From Sinorhizobium sp. 6-70 (GTDB taxonomy: Bacteria; Pseudomonadota; Alphaproteobacteria; Rhizobiales; Rhizobiaceae): 64,000 nucleotides of DNA. The number at the start of each line of letters is the position of its first letter. Position 1 is the stretch's first letter. The stretch spans positions 1 through 64,000 of the forward strand of contig NZ_JASKLS010000020.1 of assembly GCF_030124375.1 (NCBI RefSeq). Reading direction: 5' to 3'. Below are positions 18,383 through 27,523 of the stretch, piece after piece. The translations under genes were made by a program, and so were the position numbers. The notes under the pieces are model-generated. The model was not told where the DNA came from, made no database searches, and saw only the letters and a list, made by a program, of their open reading frames with translations.

Positions 18383-18676
18383 TCTCATTCGAGTTCAAAT
18401 ATTTGAAGACATGCTGCCTCCGGCCTATCCGCAGATCTCTTGGCAGCGATATGCCTGAGATATGGGGCGATATCGAACAACTATTTGTCTTGTTCACAGT
18501 AAGCTTTATCTGTCGGGTGCGTTAGGCGCGGCGCAATGAGGGTTCCCGTCGATTTCAATGTCTTGCTGTCAAGACGCGTCATCACAAGGAGCGGGCTCCC
18601 TTAGATATTCCCTCCGGGCCGGACATATCGCGCTTGAAACAGAGCGACCGAATTTCCTCTTAATGGAGGCGAAACA

Positions 18677-19696
18677 ATGCCCGATCGAGCAGGATTTCCC
18701 CCGACGCTTGCGACGCTCTTGGAGCAGGCAAAGGAAGAGCGGACTTTTGGATTTTCTGAGTTGATGGAGGTGAAGAAGCGCGCCGAACGCAAGATCTCGC
18801 GGGAGCGTCTGGCGCAGTGTCCCAGCACGAATGAAGAGTTCAATGCTTGCTTCGAACGGTTGGAATATTTCAATCGTGCCGACCCGGAGGCGCTATTGCG
18901 TGGTGTCCGCGGCGACAATTCCGCGTATGGGAATATTCGGCTCGATGCAGGCCATGGATCCACGGACCCCCCATATGCCGATCTAGCACTCGATCCGGCG
19001 GCGCGAGAATTATACCGCGAAGGCCCCGGCCAGCTTGCCGACCGCACCGGCAAGGCCCAGCGCACGGCCGAGCAAGAGGTAGCTGTCTGGGCTGGTCCCA
19101 ACATACCGGGCGAGGCAGATGAACAGGCGTGCGGCGATCAACAGGTCGCCGGCGAACTGCGCAATTTCTGCCGAGCAACAGTCTCGAGCGCTTCAGCGCT
19201 AGGCCGACTATATAAAACAATCTTCAAAAACCTTGGCGCCGAGGGGTTCGCGCAGCGCATTGCCTTCTTGACGCGTGCGCTCGGCGAAGACATCCGCTCA
19301 GCCGGTCCCTCTGTCGAGCCCGTGCAGTTACATTGCATCCTTGTAGGACTGACGGCGCTCCGTGTGCTCGACAGCGTGCATGAGCGCTGCGGCGAAATGA
19401 TCATGCGGATACGGCGGCAGAGCCAGGTCGACATGACCCCTACTGCGGTGATGCAGCAGCTATTGCCGTTTGTCGGGGACGTTCTGCCCGGGCCCTCGAA
19501 CGTCAATTTTATTCCGGAGCGACTCGGAATCTCGCCCGACCGACTGGATGTCCAAATTGCGGTACTGCGCGAATCGCGTGATCTCCTCGCATTGATACCG
19601 ACTTGTGTTTACCGCGATTCGGAGACGCGAACAGCAGCGCTAAGGGCGATGCAGCAAGCAATGGACATCCGCATTGAACAGGAGGAAAGCGCATGA
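18677..19696 (+). CDS. sctW: T3SS gatekeeper SctW (YopN-TyeA/HrpJ-like)
   Basis: A 339-residue gatekeeper that orders translocator before effector export. GGAGG lies nine bases before the ATG. The N-terminal 150 residues are polar; the helical core (about 150-235) contains the family stretch ALGRLYKTIFKNLGAEGFAQ and IAFLTRALGEDI, and the C-terminal region (about 250-335) is the TyeA-like part, fused in one polypeptide as in HrpJ and MxiC. It begins the second injectisome block (sctW-sctV-sctD). Confidence 0.8.
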   Translation: MPDRAGFPPTLATLLEQAKEERTFGFSELMEVKKRAERKISRERLAQCPSTNEEFNACFERLEYFNRADPEALLRGVRGDNSAYGNIRLDAGHGSTDPPYADLALDPAARELYREGPGQLADRTGKAQRTAEQEVAVWAGPNIPGEADEQACGDQQVAGELRNFCRATVSSASALGRLYKTIFKNLGAEGFAQRIAFLTRALGEDIRSAGPSVEPVQLHCILVGLTALRVLDSVHERCGEMIMRIRRQSQVDMTPTAVMQQLLPFVGDVLPGPSNVNFIPERLGISPDRLDVQIAVLRESRDLLALIPTCVYRDSETRTAALRAMQQAMDIRIEQEESA

Positions 19697-19851
19697 ATGG
19701 CAAGATCGGCTTCTGTTCGAGGACGGGGCTCATGCCCAAGGCCGCGAAGGCGTGGTTGTCCCTTCGGGCGGCGCACATTGCGAAACCAGATCACATTTGT
19801 CCAGCGACGCGGGTTGACCTGCTCAACCAGACGCGGCGCGATTTTATCTGA
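19693..19851 (+). CDS. Possible 52-residue protein coupled to sctW
   Basis: A short frame begins at the ATG overlapping the sctW stop (ATGA) and ends at TGA 19849-19851. It is basic and has no recognised family. Coupling is the only support; it may be a decayed or spurious frame in the space where some systems carry small SctW/SctV-associated genes. Confidence 0.25.
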   Translation: MNGKIGFCSRTGLMPKAAKAWLSLRAAHIAKPDHICPATRVDLLNQTRRDFI

Positions 19852-19886
19852 GAGGCGTGCCGTGCTCTGACGCGAGAATGATCCCA

Positions 19887-20228
19887 ATGACGGAACAGCT
19901 CATCGGTTTGGACATGCGAGACGCCTTGTATGCGCGCGCATACCCTTACGATGTCTTTGACTACCAAGACAACGCCGCCAAGTTGCTGCTCGATCCCGCG
20001 TGCCGCTGGGCAGGACATGCGCGCTGTCTGGCATTGCGGCAAGCGGGAGCCTGCGCGAAGGCTGCTGCCCAGACAAGCCGGTTTCCGGCGCAGCCACTGG
20101 ACGTGAAAGACCGAGTTCGCACCCTGTGGCTGTTGGCCAGCGCCTATTGGCAGCTCGCCGTTCGGGCGAAGGTGAGGGCTTGGCCGGACAGGGACCTACA
20201 GAAAACGTCGCGCGGATGGCCAGTGTGA
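19887..20228 (+). CDS. Small hypothetical protein between sctW and sctV
   Basis: A 113-residue frame (an in-frame GTG at 19857 would add 10) that overlaps the sctV start by 13 bases. It is rich in Ala, Cys and Trp, with helices such as DNAAKLLLDPACRWAGHARC and RVRTLWLLASAYWQLAVRAK that suggest one or two TPR-like hairpins. In Ysc systems the small chaperone YscY lies near this position, but no clear motif supports that name. Function unknown. Confidence 0.45.
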   Translation: MTEQLIGLDMRDALYARAYPYDVFDYQDNAAKLLLDPACRWAGHARCLALRQAGACAKAAAQTSRFPAQPLDVKDRVRTLWLLASAYWQLAVRAKVRAWPDRDLQKTSRGWPV

Positions 20229-22312
20229 AGTATCTCCACAAAGTCCTGACGGTGTCGACCGGCCGCAACGATATTGTTCTGGTGGCGTTGCTAATCGCGA
20301 TCATTTTTATGATGATCATTCCGCTTCCCCCAAGCATAATGGATGTGCTGCAGGCCATCAACTTGGGCATTTCAGCGCTTCTGCTGATGTTGGCGGTCTA
20401 TATCAAGTCACCCCTCGCGTTCGTCTCATTCCCGTCCGTACTTTTGCTGACGACGCTCTTTCGGCTGTCGCTTGGCATTGCTGCGACACGTACGATCTTG
20501 CTGCGCGCGGATGCCGGCCAAATCATCAGAACATTCGGCGATTTCGTCGTGGCCGGCAATCTCGTGGTGGGTGCGGTCACCTTCCTGATCATCACAATTG
20601 TGCAGTTTGTGGTCATCACCAAAGGCTCCGAACGCGTGGCCGAGGTCGCTGCACGCTTCTCCCTCGATGCAATGCCGGGCAAGCAAATGAGCGTCGACGG
20701 CGACCTGCGTGCTGGCAGCATCGATATCCGAGAGGCACGCCGGCGCCGTGTTGCGATCGAGCGCGAGAGTCAACTGTACGGTGCCATGGACGGCGCCATG
20801 AAGTTCGTGAAGGGTGATGCCATTGCGGGCTTGTTTAGCATCGCGGTGAACATCATAGGCGGCATCGCGATTGGTTCGCTGCAAAGGGGAATGGGCCTGT
20901 ACGAGGCGCTTGAGGTCTACGCGATCCTCACCATCGGGGATGGGCTGGTCGGTCAGATTCCGGCTCTCTTCACAGCCGTCACGGCAGGTTTCATCGTCAC
21001 GAGGGTAAGTGATGACGATAATGGCGCCGATCTCGGCAGTGAAATCGGCGAAGAGGTCAGCGCACAGCCACGTGCACTGATCGTCGGGTCATTCATCCTC
21101 CTCTTGTTCTCTTTCGTGCCTGGCTTTCCGATGGCGATCTTCGTGATCTTGGCACTATTGGCGGGGGGCGGTGGCTGGCTACTGCAGCGCAGTCGGCAGC
21201 ATTCAGCCCCGGTGTTGTATTCCGACTCGAAGAACGGCGGGGTCCTTTTACCGGCATTGGACGGGTCTGCCGAGCAGGGCAGCCAGGGCGGCAGTGGCAT
21301 CGTGCCGACCGTACCTGTGATGGTCGATATTGGCCACGACGTCCAGCTAATTATCCAGCCAGATCTATTGAATGAAGCGGTGGCCGCCGTGCGGCAGACA
21401 ATTCTTGTCGATCTCGGCATTCCCCTTCCAGGGATCAAACTGCGGGTCAACGATAGCTGCAAGGACAGAGCGTACATCATCATGCTGCATGAAATACCGT
21501 GTGGTGAAGGAGAGCTACGGTCGCAACACCTTCTGGCACGCGAGACCCCCGAGAATCTCGACCTTTTGGGCGTTCCCTATGTGGATAAATGCTTCTTGCC
21601 TCAGATCGAGACAGTCTGGGTGGACCTTGCACACCGCGAGTCTTTACAAGCTGCCGGCATCCCATTCCTGGAGCCCGTTCAGATCCTTAGCTATCATATT
21701 GATCATGTCCTACGCCGACACGCTGATGAGTTCGTCGGAATTCAGGAAACGAAAATACTTTTGAACCAGGTGGAGGCGTGGCTCCCGGAACTCGTGAAAG
21801 AGGTGCTGCGCTCAGTTCCGGCGCAAACGATCTCTGAAGTCTTTCAGCGACTGGTGTCCGAAGGAGTCTCGCTGCGCAACATGCGCACCATTCTCACGGC
21901 ACTCCTCGAATGGGGCCAGAAGGAAAAGGACATAGTCCTGCTGACCGAGCATGTCCGCTGTGCGCTGAAGAGGCAAATCTGCTTCCAGTATTGTAGCATG
22001 AACCTGTTGCCGGCCTACATTCTGACGCCGGAAGTGGAAGACACAGTGCGTAATGCCATTCGGCAGACTTCCGCTGGAAGCTATCTCGCTCTCGACGCTC
22101 TAACCACACGCCAGATTATCGAAAAAATGCGAGAGGCGACCGGCGACCTCCACCAGCAGCCGCACAAGCCGGTTTTGCTGACTTCCATGGATATCCGCCG
22201 ATACTTGCGCAAGATTATTGAAGCCGATTTCCACGGACTTCCAGTGCTCTCGTACCAGGAGCTTACTCCCGAGATCTGTGTACAGCCCTTGGCAAGGATA
22301 TCGCTGCCGTGA
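20216..22312 (+). CDS. sctV: T3SS export-gate protein SctV (RhcV)
   Basis: A 698-residue FlhA/SctV protein that forms the nonameric cytoplasmic ring receiving chaperone-substrate complexes. The start is the ATG at 20216, close to the family's usual N-terminus, with seven or eight hydrophobic segments in residues 18-320. The FHIPEP-type signature region is clear (LGIAATRTILLRADAGQII, then RVAEVAARFSLDAMPGKQM and GAMDGAMKFVKGDAIAGL). The soluble domain (about 350-698) has GIPLPGIKLRVN and the late EWGQKEKDIVLLTEHVRCAL. Sequence is intact. It overlaps sctD by GTGA. Confidence 0.97.
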   Translation: MASVKYLHKVLTVSTGRNDIVLVALLIAIIFMMIIPLPPSIMDVLQAINLGISALLLMLAVYIKSPLAFVSFPSVLLLTTLFRLSLGIAATRTILLRADAGQIIRTFGDFVVAGNLVVGAVTFLIITIVQFVVITKGSERVAEVAARFSLDAMPGKQMSVDGDLRAGSIDIREARRRRVAIERESQLYGAMDGAMKFVKGDAIAGLFSIAVNIIGGIAIGSLQRGMGLYEALEVYAILTIGDGLVGQIPALFTAVTAGFIVTRVSDDDNGADLGSEIGEEVSAQPRALIVGSFILLLFSFVPGFPMAIFVILALLAGGGGWLLQRSRQHSAPVLYSDSKNGGVLLPALDGSAEQGSQGGSGIVPTVPVMVDIGHDVQLIIQPDLLNEAVAAVRQTILVDLGIPLPGIKLRVNDSCKDRAYIIMLHEIPCGEGELRSQHLLARETPENLDLLGVPYVDKCFLPQIETVWVDLAHRESLQAAGIPFLEPVQILSYHIDHVLRRHADEFVGIQETKILLNQVEAWLPELVKEVLRSVPAQTISEVFQRLVSEGVSLRNMRTILTALLEWGQKEKDIVLLTEHVRCALKRQICFQYCSMNLLPAYILTPEVEDTVRNAIRQTSAGSYLALDALTTRQIIEKMREATGDLHQQPHKPVLLTSMDIRRYLRKIIEADFHGLPVLSYQELTPEICVQPLARISLP

Positions 22313-23667
22313 AGAAACAAACGGGTGAGCAGGCCGAACTGGCCTTACGCGTGTTGTCCGGCCCCAACAGGGGTGCTGAGACATCACTGGGCGAAGGAGT
22401 TTGGTTGATCGGTAGCCATGACACCGATGATCTCACCTTCGCCGATCCGCAACTGGCTGGTTCGCATCTTTCCATCGCGATCACGGCGGGAGGGATCGAG
22501 ATCACCGCGCTCGCGCCGGGCGTGCGCGTTGGTGGTCAAGATCTCCCAACAGACAATCCGACCGTTCTTGAACCGACCACTCCAGTTCAGGTCGGGCGGA
22601 CGATTTTCGGTGTCATGCTCGCCGGGCACAGCTTTCCCGACGTAGACTCTACGCTCGAGGGCAAAATGCTGGACGCGCCGCATCTCTCCTCCGCTCTTGA
22701 AAATCCATCGGTTCTGGATGGCCACGAAGCACCTCTCTCGACGGGCTCCACACCCCGGCAATTGCGGCTTGGCGCGTTGATTTGCGGCTTCGTGATCATC
22801 ACGTGCGTTGGGTTCTGGGCAGGGATGGAATGGGTTCCCGCTCTCACCTTGACCGCCGTTTCGGCTCCTGATCGGATCAAGATAGCACGCAATGTCCTTC
22901 GCGATCTGGGCATTGCACGCGACATCAAGTTCAGTCTCTCCGGCGAGAGGCTCGTCATCGACAGCGAACTACCACCTGGAGAGGGTACGAAGCTTCAAGC
23001 CGCCCTACGCGGCGCCGGGCTGACGGTTGAAGTCGCACCGAAAGGACGGCCGGCCACTCCGTCCGGTGCAAAGCTCATTGATCTCGCAACGACGGTCATG
23101 CGGGCGTTCGGCATCGAGGGCAGCGCTCGCGTGGGAGACGCAGGACAGATTGCGCTGGCTGGATACGGCCCGAGCGACGCAAGCGTCGAAGCGGCGCTTC
23201 TTCGCCTGCAGCAGGATATTCCGGGGGCGCACAAAATTGATGATGAGATCGCAACACCCGAGCGCGCCCGCGCGTTCCTGGAGACGGTGACGGCAACCCA
23301 ACTGCGCCACTCCATTCGCATAGTGACGAAGCCACACGTCGTACTTGTTTCAGGAATGCTAACACCGGCCGCCTATAACGAGTGGACGGCTGTTTCTTCT
23401 CGCTTTCAGAAGAAATTCTCACCCCACATCCGGCTTGAGACGCGCTTCTCGCCAGTATTGTTGCCGGCGCCGAGAGGTTTGGACCTCGGCCCGACTCCAT
23501 TCATCGTCATTGAGAATAGAAAGCACCTGAAAGTTGGCGACAACGTCGATCACGTCGGCAAGATCGTCGCCATCGATCATGACGGAGTACTTGTGCATAT
23601 CGGCGAGTCTGACGTGCATGTTCTTTATCCGAGCAAGCCGAGATGGATAGCAGAGGAGGGTCAATAA
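22309..23667 (+). CDS. sctD: T3SS inner-membrane ring protein SctD with FHA-like N-terminus
   Basis: A 452-residue protein with an FHA-like cytoplasmic domain (about 10-108: RVLSGPNRGAETSLGEGVWL, IGSHDTDDLTF, GSHLSI), one membrane helix at about 153-172 (LRLGALICGFVIITCVGFW) and periplasmic BON-like repeats (about 190-400). This is the SctD layout: the cytoplasmic part binds SctK and the periplasmic part forms the ring around SctJ and meets the secretin. The FHA GSH motif is retained, which many SctD proteins have lost. It starts at GTG overlapping sctV, and TAATG couples it to the next gene. Confidence 0.88.
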   Translation: MKKQTGEQAELALRVLSGPNRGAETSLGEGVWLIGSHDTDDLTFADPQLAGSHLSIAITAGGIEITALAPGVRVGGQDLPTDNPTVLEPTTPVQVGRTIFGVMLAGHSFPDVDSTLEGKMLDAPHLSSALENPSVLDGHEAPLSTGSTPRQLRLGALICGFVIITCVGFWAGMEWVPALTLTAVSAPDRIKIARNVLRDLGIARDIKFSLSGERLVIDSELPPGEGTKLQAALRGAGLTVEVAPKGRPATPSGAKLIDLATTVMRAFGIEGSARVGDAGQIALAGYGPSDASVEAALLRLQQDIPGAHKIDDEIATPERARAFLETVTATQLRHSIRIVTKPHVVLVSGMLTPAAYNEWTAVSSRFQKKFSPHIRLETRFSPVLLPAPRGLDLGPTPFIVIENRKHLKVGDNVDHVGKIVAIDHDGVLVHIGESDVHVLYPSKPRWIAEEGQ

Positions 23668-23906
23668 TGAGTGAGGATTTGATCATGTTTGACTTGCAGA
23701 GGCAGCTTTTCAATGATGTCGATGGCACATACAGATCTGCTGTTGATACAGAGTTGGAAAAATGGCGGGAATCGTTGAAACGCGAAATGGATGTCGGCGT
23801 TCCGAGGCAGGCTTTCGAAGTATTATCTGCCATTGCCGACTCAATAACTGCTGCAAGAGAGGTGGTTGATACAACATGGATGCGTTATCACGGCAATCAA
23901 TTCTGA
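23667..23906 (+). CDS. Small T3SS protein, YscE/PscE-like needle co-chaperone
   Basis: A 79-residue, two-helix protein starting within the sctD stop. The pattern of LQRQLFNDVDG, LEKWRESLKREMDVGVPRQA and ITAAREVVDTTW fits YscE/PscE (about 67 residues; two helices with a Gly-containing turn), which binds the needle subunit with YscG. It directly precedes the needle gene. Similarity is low and by eye only. Confidence 0.5.
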   Translation: MSEDLIMFDLQRQLFNDVDGTYRSAVDTELEKWRESLKREMDVGVPRQAFEVLSAIADSITAAREVVDTTWMRYHGNQF

Positions 23907-23919
23907 AATGGAGACGAGA

Positions 23920-24138
23920 ATGAATTTCAATACCATAAATTCCACCATAGGCGGAGATGTTGTGGCGTCGGAACACGCTCTTAGAAATTACATGGCAAAC
24001 ATGAATCCCGACAACACTATGGATCAGCTTCGCCTCCAACTCGCGATGAACACGCATACTACACTCGTGAATTTGGATTCGACCCTTATCAAAGTGATCC
24101 ACGAGGCCCTCAATGGCATTATTGGGAACATCCGGTGA
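23920..24138 (+). CDS. sctF: T3SS needle subunit SctF
   Basis: A 72-residue protein with GGAG six bases before its ATG. It has the needle-protein layout: a polar N-terminus, a helix, the NP turn (NMNPDNTMDQLRLQLAMNTH), then a long C-terminal helix ending LIKVIHEALNGIIGNIR, comparable to YscF and PrgI ends (KDIxxxII). It polymerises into the needle. It is close in size to PrgI/EscF (about 73-80) and is the last gene of the sctWVD block. Confidence 0.75.
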   Translation: MNFNTINSTIGGDVVASEHALRNYMANMNPDNTMDQLRLQLAMNTHTTLVNLDSTLIKVIHEALNGIIGNIR

Positions 24139-24336
24139 GTGACGTAGGTCCGGCGGCTCGCGGCTCACTGCCGGGACTACATCTGCCCCCCCGTGCAGGC
24201 AGCGACGTGCTTTCGAGTTTTTGGCGCTCCGCGTCTATTCGGTATGCGTCGGGGATTATTTCCAATCGCCGACCGAGCATGCGAGACACCCGCACCAGCA
24301 ACGGAACGGCCACCCGGTGACTTTAGGCGCAATCTG

Positions 24337-25365
24337 ATGCTTTCAAGCTTTTTGCAACTACGCCACCTCCGCTATTTCAAAGGCATCGTGGATGCTGGTA
24401 GCTTTTGCCGGGCTGCGACCACAATCCACGTGGCGCAGCCGGCGTTAAGTCAACAGATGGCTGCCTTGGAAGCCGAGCTTGGTGTCCCGCTGCTGCACCG
24501 CAGCGCCCGCGGCGTCTGCCCGACACGGGAGGGCAAGGCTTTCTATCGAGAGGCCGCCTCAATCCTGCAGCAAGTGGAACAACTGCACGGCATCGTTCGC
24601 TCCACGGCGGGAGAACCGGAAGGCTCGGTAAGGGTCGGCATGTCCTCGGCGCTGGCTGCTTCCTTCGCGGGCGCCTTTGTGGGCGCCTGCCGGACTGAAT
24701 TCCCAAAAGTGAAAATGCGTCTAATTACGGGAGACTTTCTCCGCATGCGGCCGCTCCTCGAATCACGCGCGCTCGACATTTGCGTGGTGTTCGAGGATGA
24801 GCCCGCTCAAGGCTTTGCGCGCCAACCGCTGTTTCATCAGCCATTGTACCTGGTCCGGCCGGCCCATGCACAAGACGTGGAATCCTCGGTTCCGCTCGAG
24901 TGCTTGGCTGAGCTTCCTCTTGTTCTGCCAACGCGGCCGAGCACAATTCGCAATGCACTGGACCGGGCGTTTGAGGCGGCCCGCGTCGTTCCGAACTGCC
25001 TCGCGGAGGTCGACACCTTCAGCAGCGCGCTCTCCCTAGTCAAGGCCGGTATCGCCAGTGCCATCATTCCCAAGAGCGACTTGTCGGACATTCCCGGCCA
25101 TGAAGACCTGATCCCGGTTGTCATCGATCCACCAATGCATGTGACGGCATGCCTGATCTCCTCCCGCGACCTTCCGCTCACCTCCGCCGCCGAGGCTGTA
25201 AGCGCCTTGCTCGTTACGCAGGTGGAAAAAGTGAATCAGAAAGACCTCACATTGGATGCGAGCGCGGCTTTTTCAGGTAACCGGTCTCGTGGGTCGGCTA
25301 CTCGAGATAATCGAGCATCTCTTGTACCAGAAAGCACCATCGAGTTGTCCGACTACCGGATGTAA
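24337..25365 (+). CDS. LysR-family transcriptional regulator (Nac/CynR-like)
   Basis: A 342-residue LysR regulator. The N-terminal winged helix-turn-helix covers about 5-64 (LRHLRYFKGIVDAGSFCRAA, VAQPALSQQMAALEAELGVP), followed by a PBP2-type effector domain. ATG at 24337 fits the family start; the upstream in-frame extension lacks conservation. It lies between the injectisome and the effector genes on the same strand, so control of either is possible, but rhizobial T3SS genes are normally driven by TtsI, which is absent here. Residues after about 290 are unusually polar. Confidence 0.88.
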   Translation: MLSSFLQLRHLRYFKGIVDAGSFCRAATTIHVAQPALSQQMAALEAELGVPLLHRSARGVCPTREGKAFYREAASILQQVEQLHGIVRSTAGEPEGSVRVGMSSALAASFAGAFVGACRTEFPKVKMRLITGDFLRMRPLLESRALDICVVFEDEPAQGFARQPLFHQPLYLVRPAHAQDVESSVPLECLAELPLVLPTRPSTIRNALDRAFEAARVVPNCLAEVDTFSSALSLVKAGIASAIIPKSDLSDIPGHEDLIPVVIDPPMHVTACLISSRDLPLTSAAEAVSALLVTQVEKVNQKDLTLDASAAFSGNRSRGSATRDNRASLVPESTIELSDYRM

Positions 25366-25524
25366 GGCCGCTGCAATTTCATATTGGCGCCGCTTCAATG
25401 TGGATTCGAGTCGCCGAAGTGGGAATGGATGGGTCAAGCCTCGAAACCTTGCGCGAGATCAATGCGGTCATGCCCGATTGATGCTGTTGAGGCTGGATCA
25501 TCGGCGTAGTTGAGGAGTGGTGCG

Positions 25525-27084
25525 ATGCGAATCGGGAGTGACCGCCTCGGCGGCTTTGCGGCGTTAAACCAAGAGATCGTTGACCGACTGGCAGAGACCC
25601 CGAGTGCGATGACTGCGTTCCGCCAAGCGGTTCACTCACTTACCTCGCTGCGTTCTCGGAACACGCAGACCCCACCTGCGAGGAGCCCTGAACTGCCATA
25701 CGGCGGCCAGGAAAAGCATAGCGGGGAAGGTACGACGGCAAGCGGAACGGGAGACCGATCAAGCCTTTCCGCGCGCGTGGTGAAGTACGGCTTGTGCCTC
25801 GCAGGTGCCGGCTACGCCTACGATAAGGTCGCTAATGACTTCCCCCTTTCCACGACCTCGCTGCATGATGGGAAAAGGGGCTTCACCAGCAACCAACGGC
25901 TGAAGGTGGCCCAGGCGAAGGCGAGGGAATATTACGCGCTCTATCACGCCGCAAGCCACGAAACTCAGCGTTTGAGTGGGCGCTCCCTCGTTCCATTTCG
26001 TACCTGCGGCAACAACCAGTTCGTTACTATGATCGATTACCGGGCGGCGACCCGCGTCCACGTCGTGCAATTGGTGGATTCCGCAGAGGCGCGCGGGTCA
26101 CTCGTTCGCAACCTAGCCTGCATGAAGGGCCATCTTGTGAACGACGAGTGCGTGGCCAAGTACAAGCCGCCGCAGGTGCCGAATGATCCGGATCTGACGA
26201 AGAGCCCCCTTTACAATCAGAAGAATAAGTACGCGCTGACGGGCGTGCTCAATAAGGATACCGGTGCCTACGGATACACCTCGAGGTCGGTCACTCAGCC
26301 CTTCGTGAACAAGGGGGTGCAGCACTTTCGAGATACCATCCAAAGTGAGAAAGGGCTGACATTCAAGCGATGCACCGAAATGCTCGAGGCGCTGCTCCAG
26401 AGGGACAGCGGGCTTAGCGAGGAGATCCAGTTTGCGGCCGGCCAGGCTATCTTAAACTTCAGGCAGGTCTACGCTGCGGATGCGCACTGGGGACATGCCG
26501 AGAACGTCTTGATGAAGACTCTGGCCGAGCACGGTTTGCTATCACTGTCGGAAACCGCGAAGCTCGATGCGACTCTGATGTTTGAGGATCCCGACAAGAA
26601 CAGGCTGAAGCGTAACACGAGTTTGGTGGGTCCATGGCTGCACAAACTCGATATCCGGCTCCAGGAAATTCGATCAGGTCACGATCCCGCAGTGGTCGCG
26701 GATCTGAACCACCCGGATATCGCGCAGATGAGATACCTCCCCATCGCGCATTTCAAGTTGAACGAGCAGGGAAATGGTTTCGAGGACTGCTCCGGATTCG
26801 GCGATTCATTCACGTGCGCCAATGCCGTCGCCTGCATTAACCACGCGCGCTTGATGAGTGGTCAGCAGCGGCTCTCAAAGGAGGAGGTCATAGTAATCGT
26901 GGCATGCCTCAACGCCGTGTACGACGACACGAGCTCAATCCGGCATACGCTCCATGAGATAGCGCGTGGCTGTTTCGCGGGCGCTGGCTACACGATCGAG
27001 GATGCGGATGAGTTCTACGCGGGTGTCTGTCGAAAGGCGGCGGAAGAGTATTATGGCGGCAGGAGTCTTTCGAAGATTGGGTAA
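25525..27084 (+). CDS. Probable T3SS effector of unrecognised family
   Basis: A 519-residue protein with GAGGAG seven bases before the ATG. The first 75 residues are rich in Ser, Thr, Pro and Gly with no signal peptide, as in T3SS substrates. The body (about 80-519) is folded, with landmarks NDFPLSTTSLHDGKRGF, LVPFRTCGNNQFVTMIDYRA, MRYLPIAHFKLNEQGNGFED, CSGFGDSFTCANAV and DEFYAGVCRKAAEEYYG. Conserved-looking Cys, His and Asp residues suggest an enzyme, but I do not recognise the fold. It opens the effector block, just after the LysR gene. Its role as an effector is inferred from position and N-terminal composition. Confidence 0.6.
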   Translation: MRIGSDRLGGFAALNQEIVDRLAETPSAMTAFRQAVHSLTSLRSRNTQTPPARSPELPYGGQEKHSGEGTTASGTGDRSSLSARVVKYGLCLAGAGYAYDKVANDFPLSTTSLHDGKRGFTSNQRLKVAQAKAREYYALYHAASHETQRLSGRSLVPFRTCGNNQFVTMIDYRAATRVHVVQLVDSAEARGSLVRNLACMKGHLVNDECVAKYKPPQVPNDPDLTKSPLYNQKNKYALTGVLNKDTGAYGYTSRSVTQPFVNKGVQHFRDTIQSEKGLTFKRCTEMLEALLQRDSGLSEEIQFAAGQAILNFRQVYAADAHWGHAENVLMKTLAEHGLLSLSETAKLDATLMFEDPDKNRLKRNTSLVGPWLHKLDIRLQEIRSGHDPAVVADLNHPDIAQMRYLPIAHFKLNEQGNGFEDCSGFGDSFTCANAVACINHARLMSGQQRLSKEEVIVIVACLNAVYDDTSSIRHTLHEIARGCFAGAGYTIEDADEFYAGVCRKAAEEYYGGRSLSKIG

Positions 27085-27523
27085 TGATGGTGGAAGTCTC
27101 CAGCAGCCGCCTGGAGGAAGTCTGCCCCTAAGATAGCTGATCGCTTGGCGGCATGTCGCGAAAGGAGAAGCGCCGCCTCACACTGGCGATCGAGCGCAAG
27201 AAGCAGCGACGTTCCGCCATCGAGCTGGTCACCGCCATCGCAAGGCTGACATCGCATGGCCCGCAATTACCTCGCGGACGAATGCGGAGATGAGATGCCG
27301 CTGGAACAGGCGCATCCGCACCATTTGTTTGACGGCCGACACCACTGTCCATTAGTCGACAGAGATTCGCTCTGCGCTGTGGGAACCCTGATGCGAAAAT
27401 CTCTTGTGCCGACCGGCTGCGAGTATGTTTGTGCTCCATATCCGAGTGGCACGTCCTTTGCTTGATCTCATACTGTCGTTCCACCACAGAAACCAAGGGA
27501 TAACCTAAGAAGGTTCCATCTCG
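27085..27523 (+). other. Intergenic region between effector genes
   Basis: No gene is recognised. A basic 46-residue frame at 27153-27293 (starting MSRKEKRRLTLAIERKKQRR) is open but has no family. I could not find a convincing tts box before the downstream genes. Confidence 0.4.

Noticed and set aside
25430..25460. A sequence gtcaagcctcgaaacctt before the first effector resembles a tts box
   Set aside because: It fits only with a one-base gap and mismatches in the conserved core, so it is not a credible match by eye.
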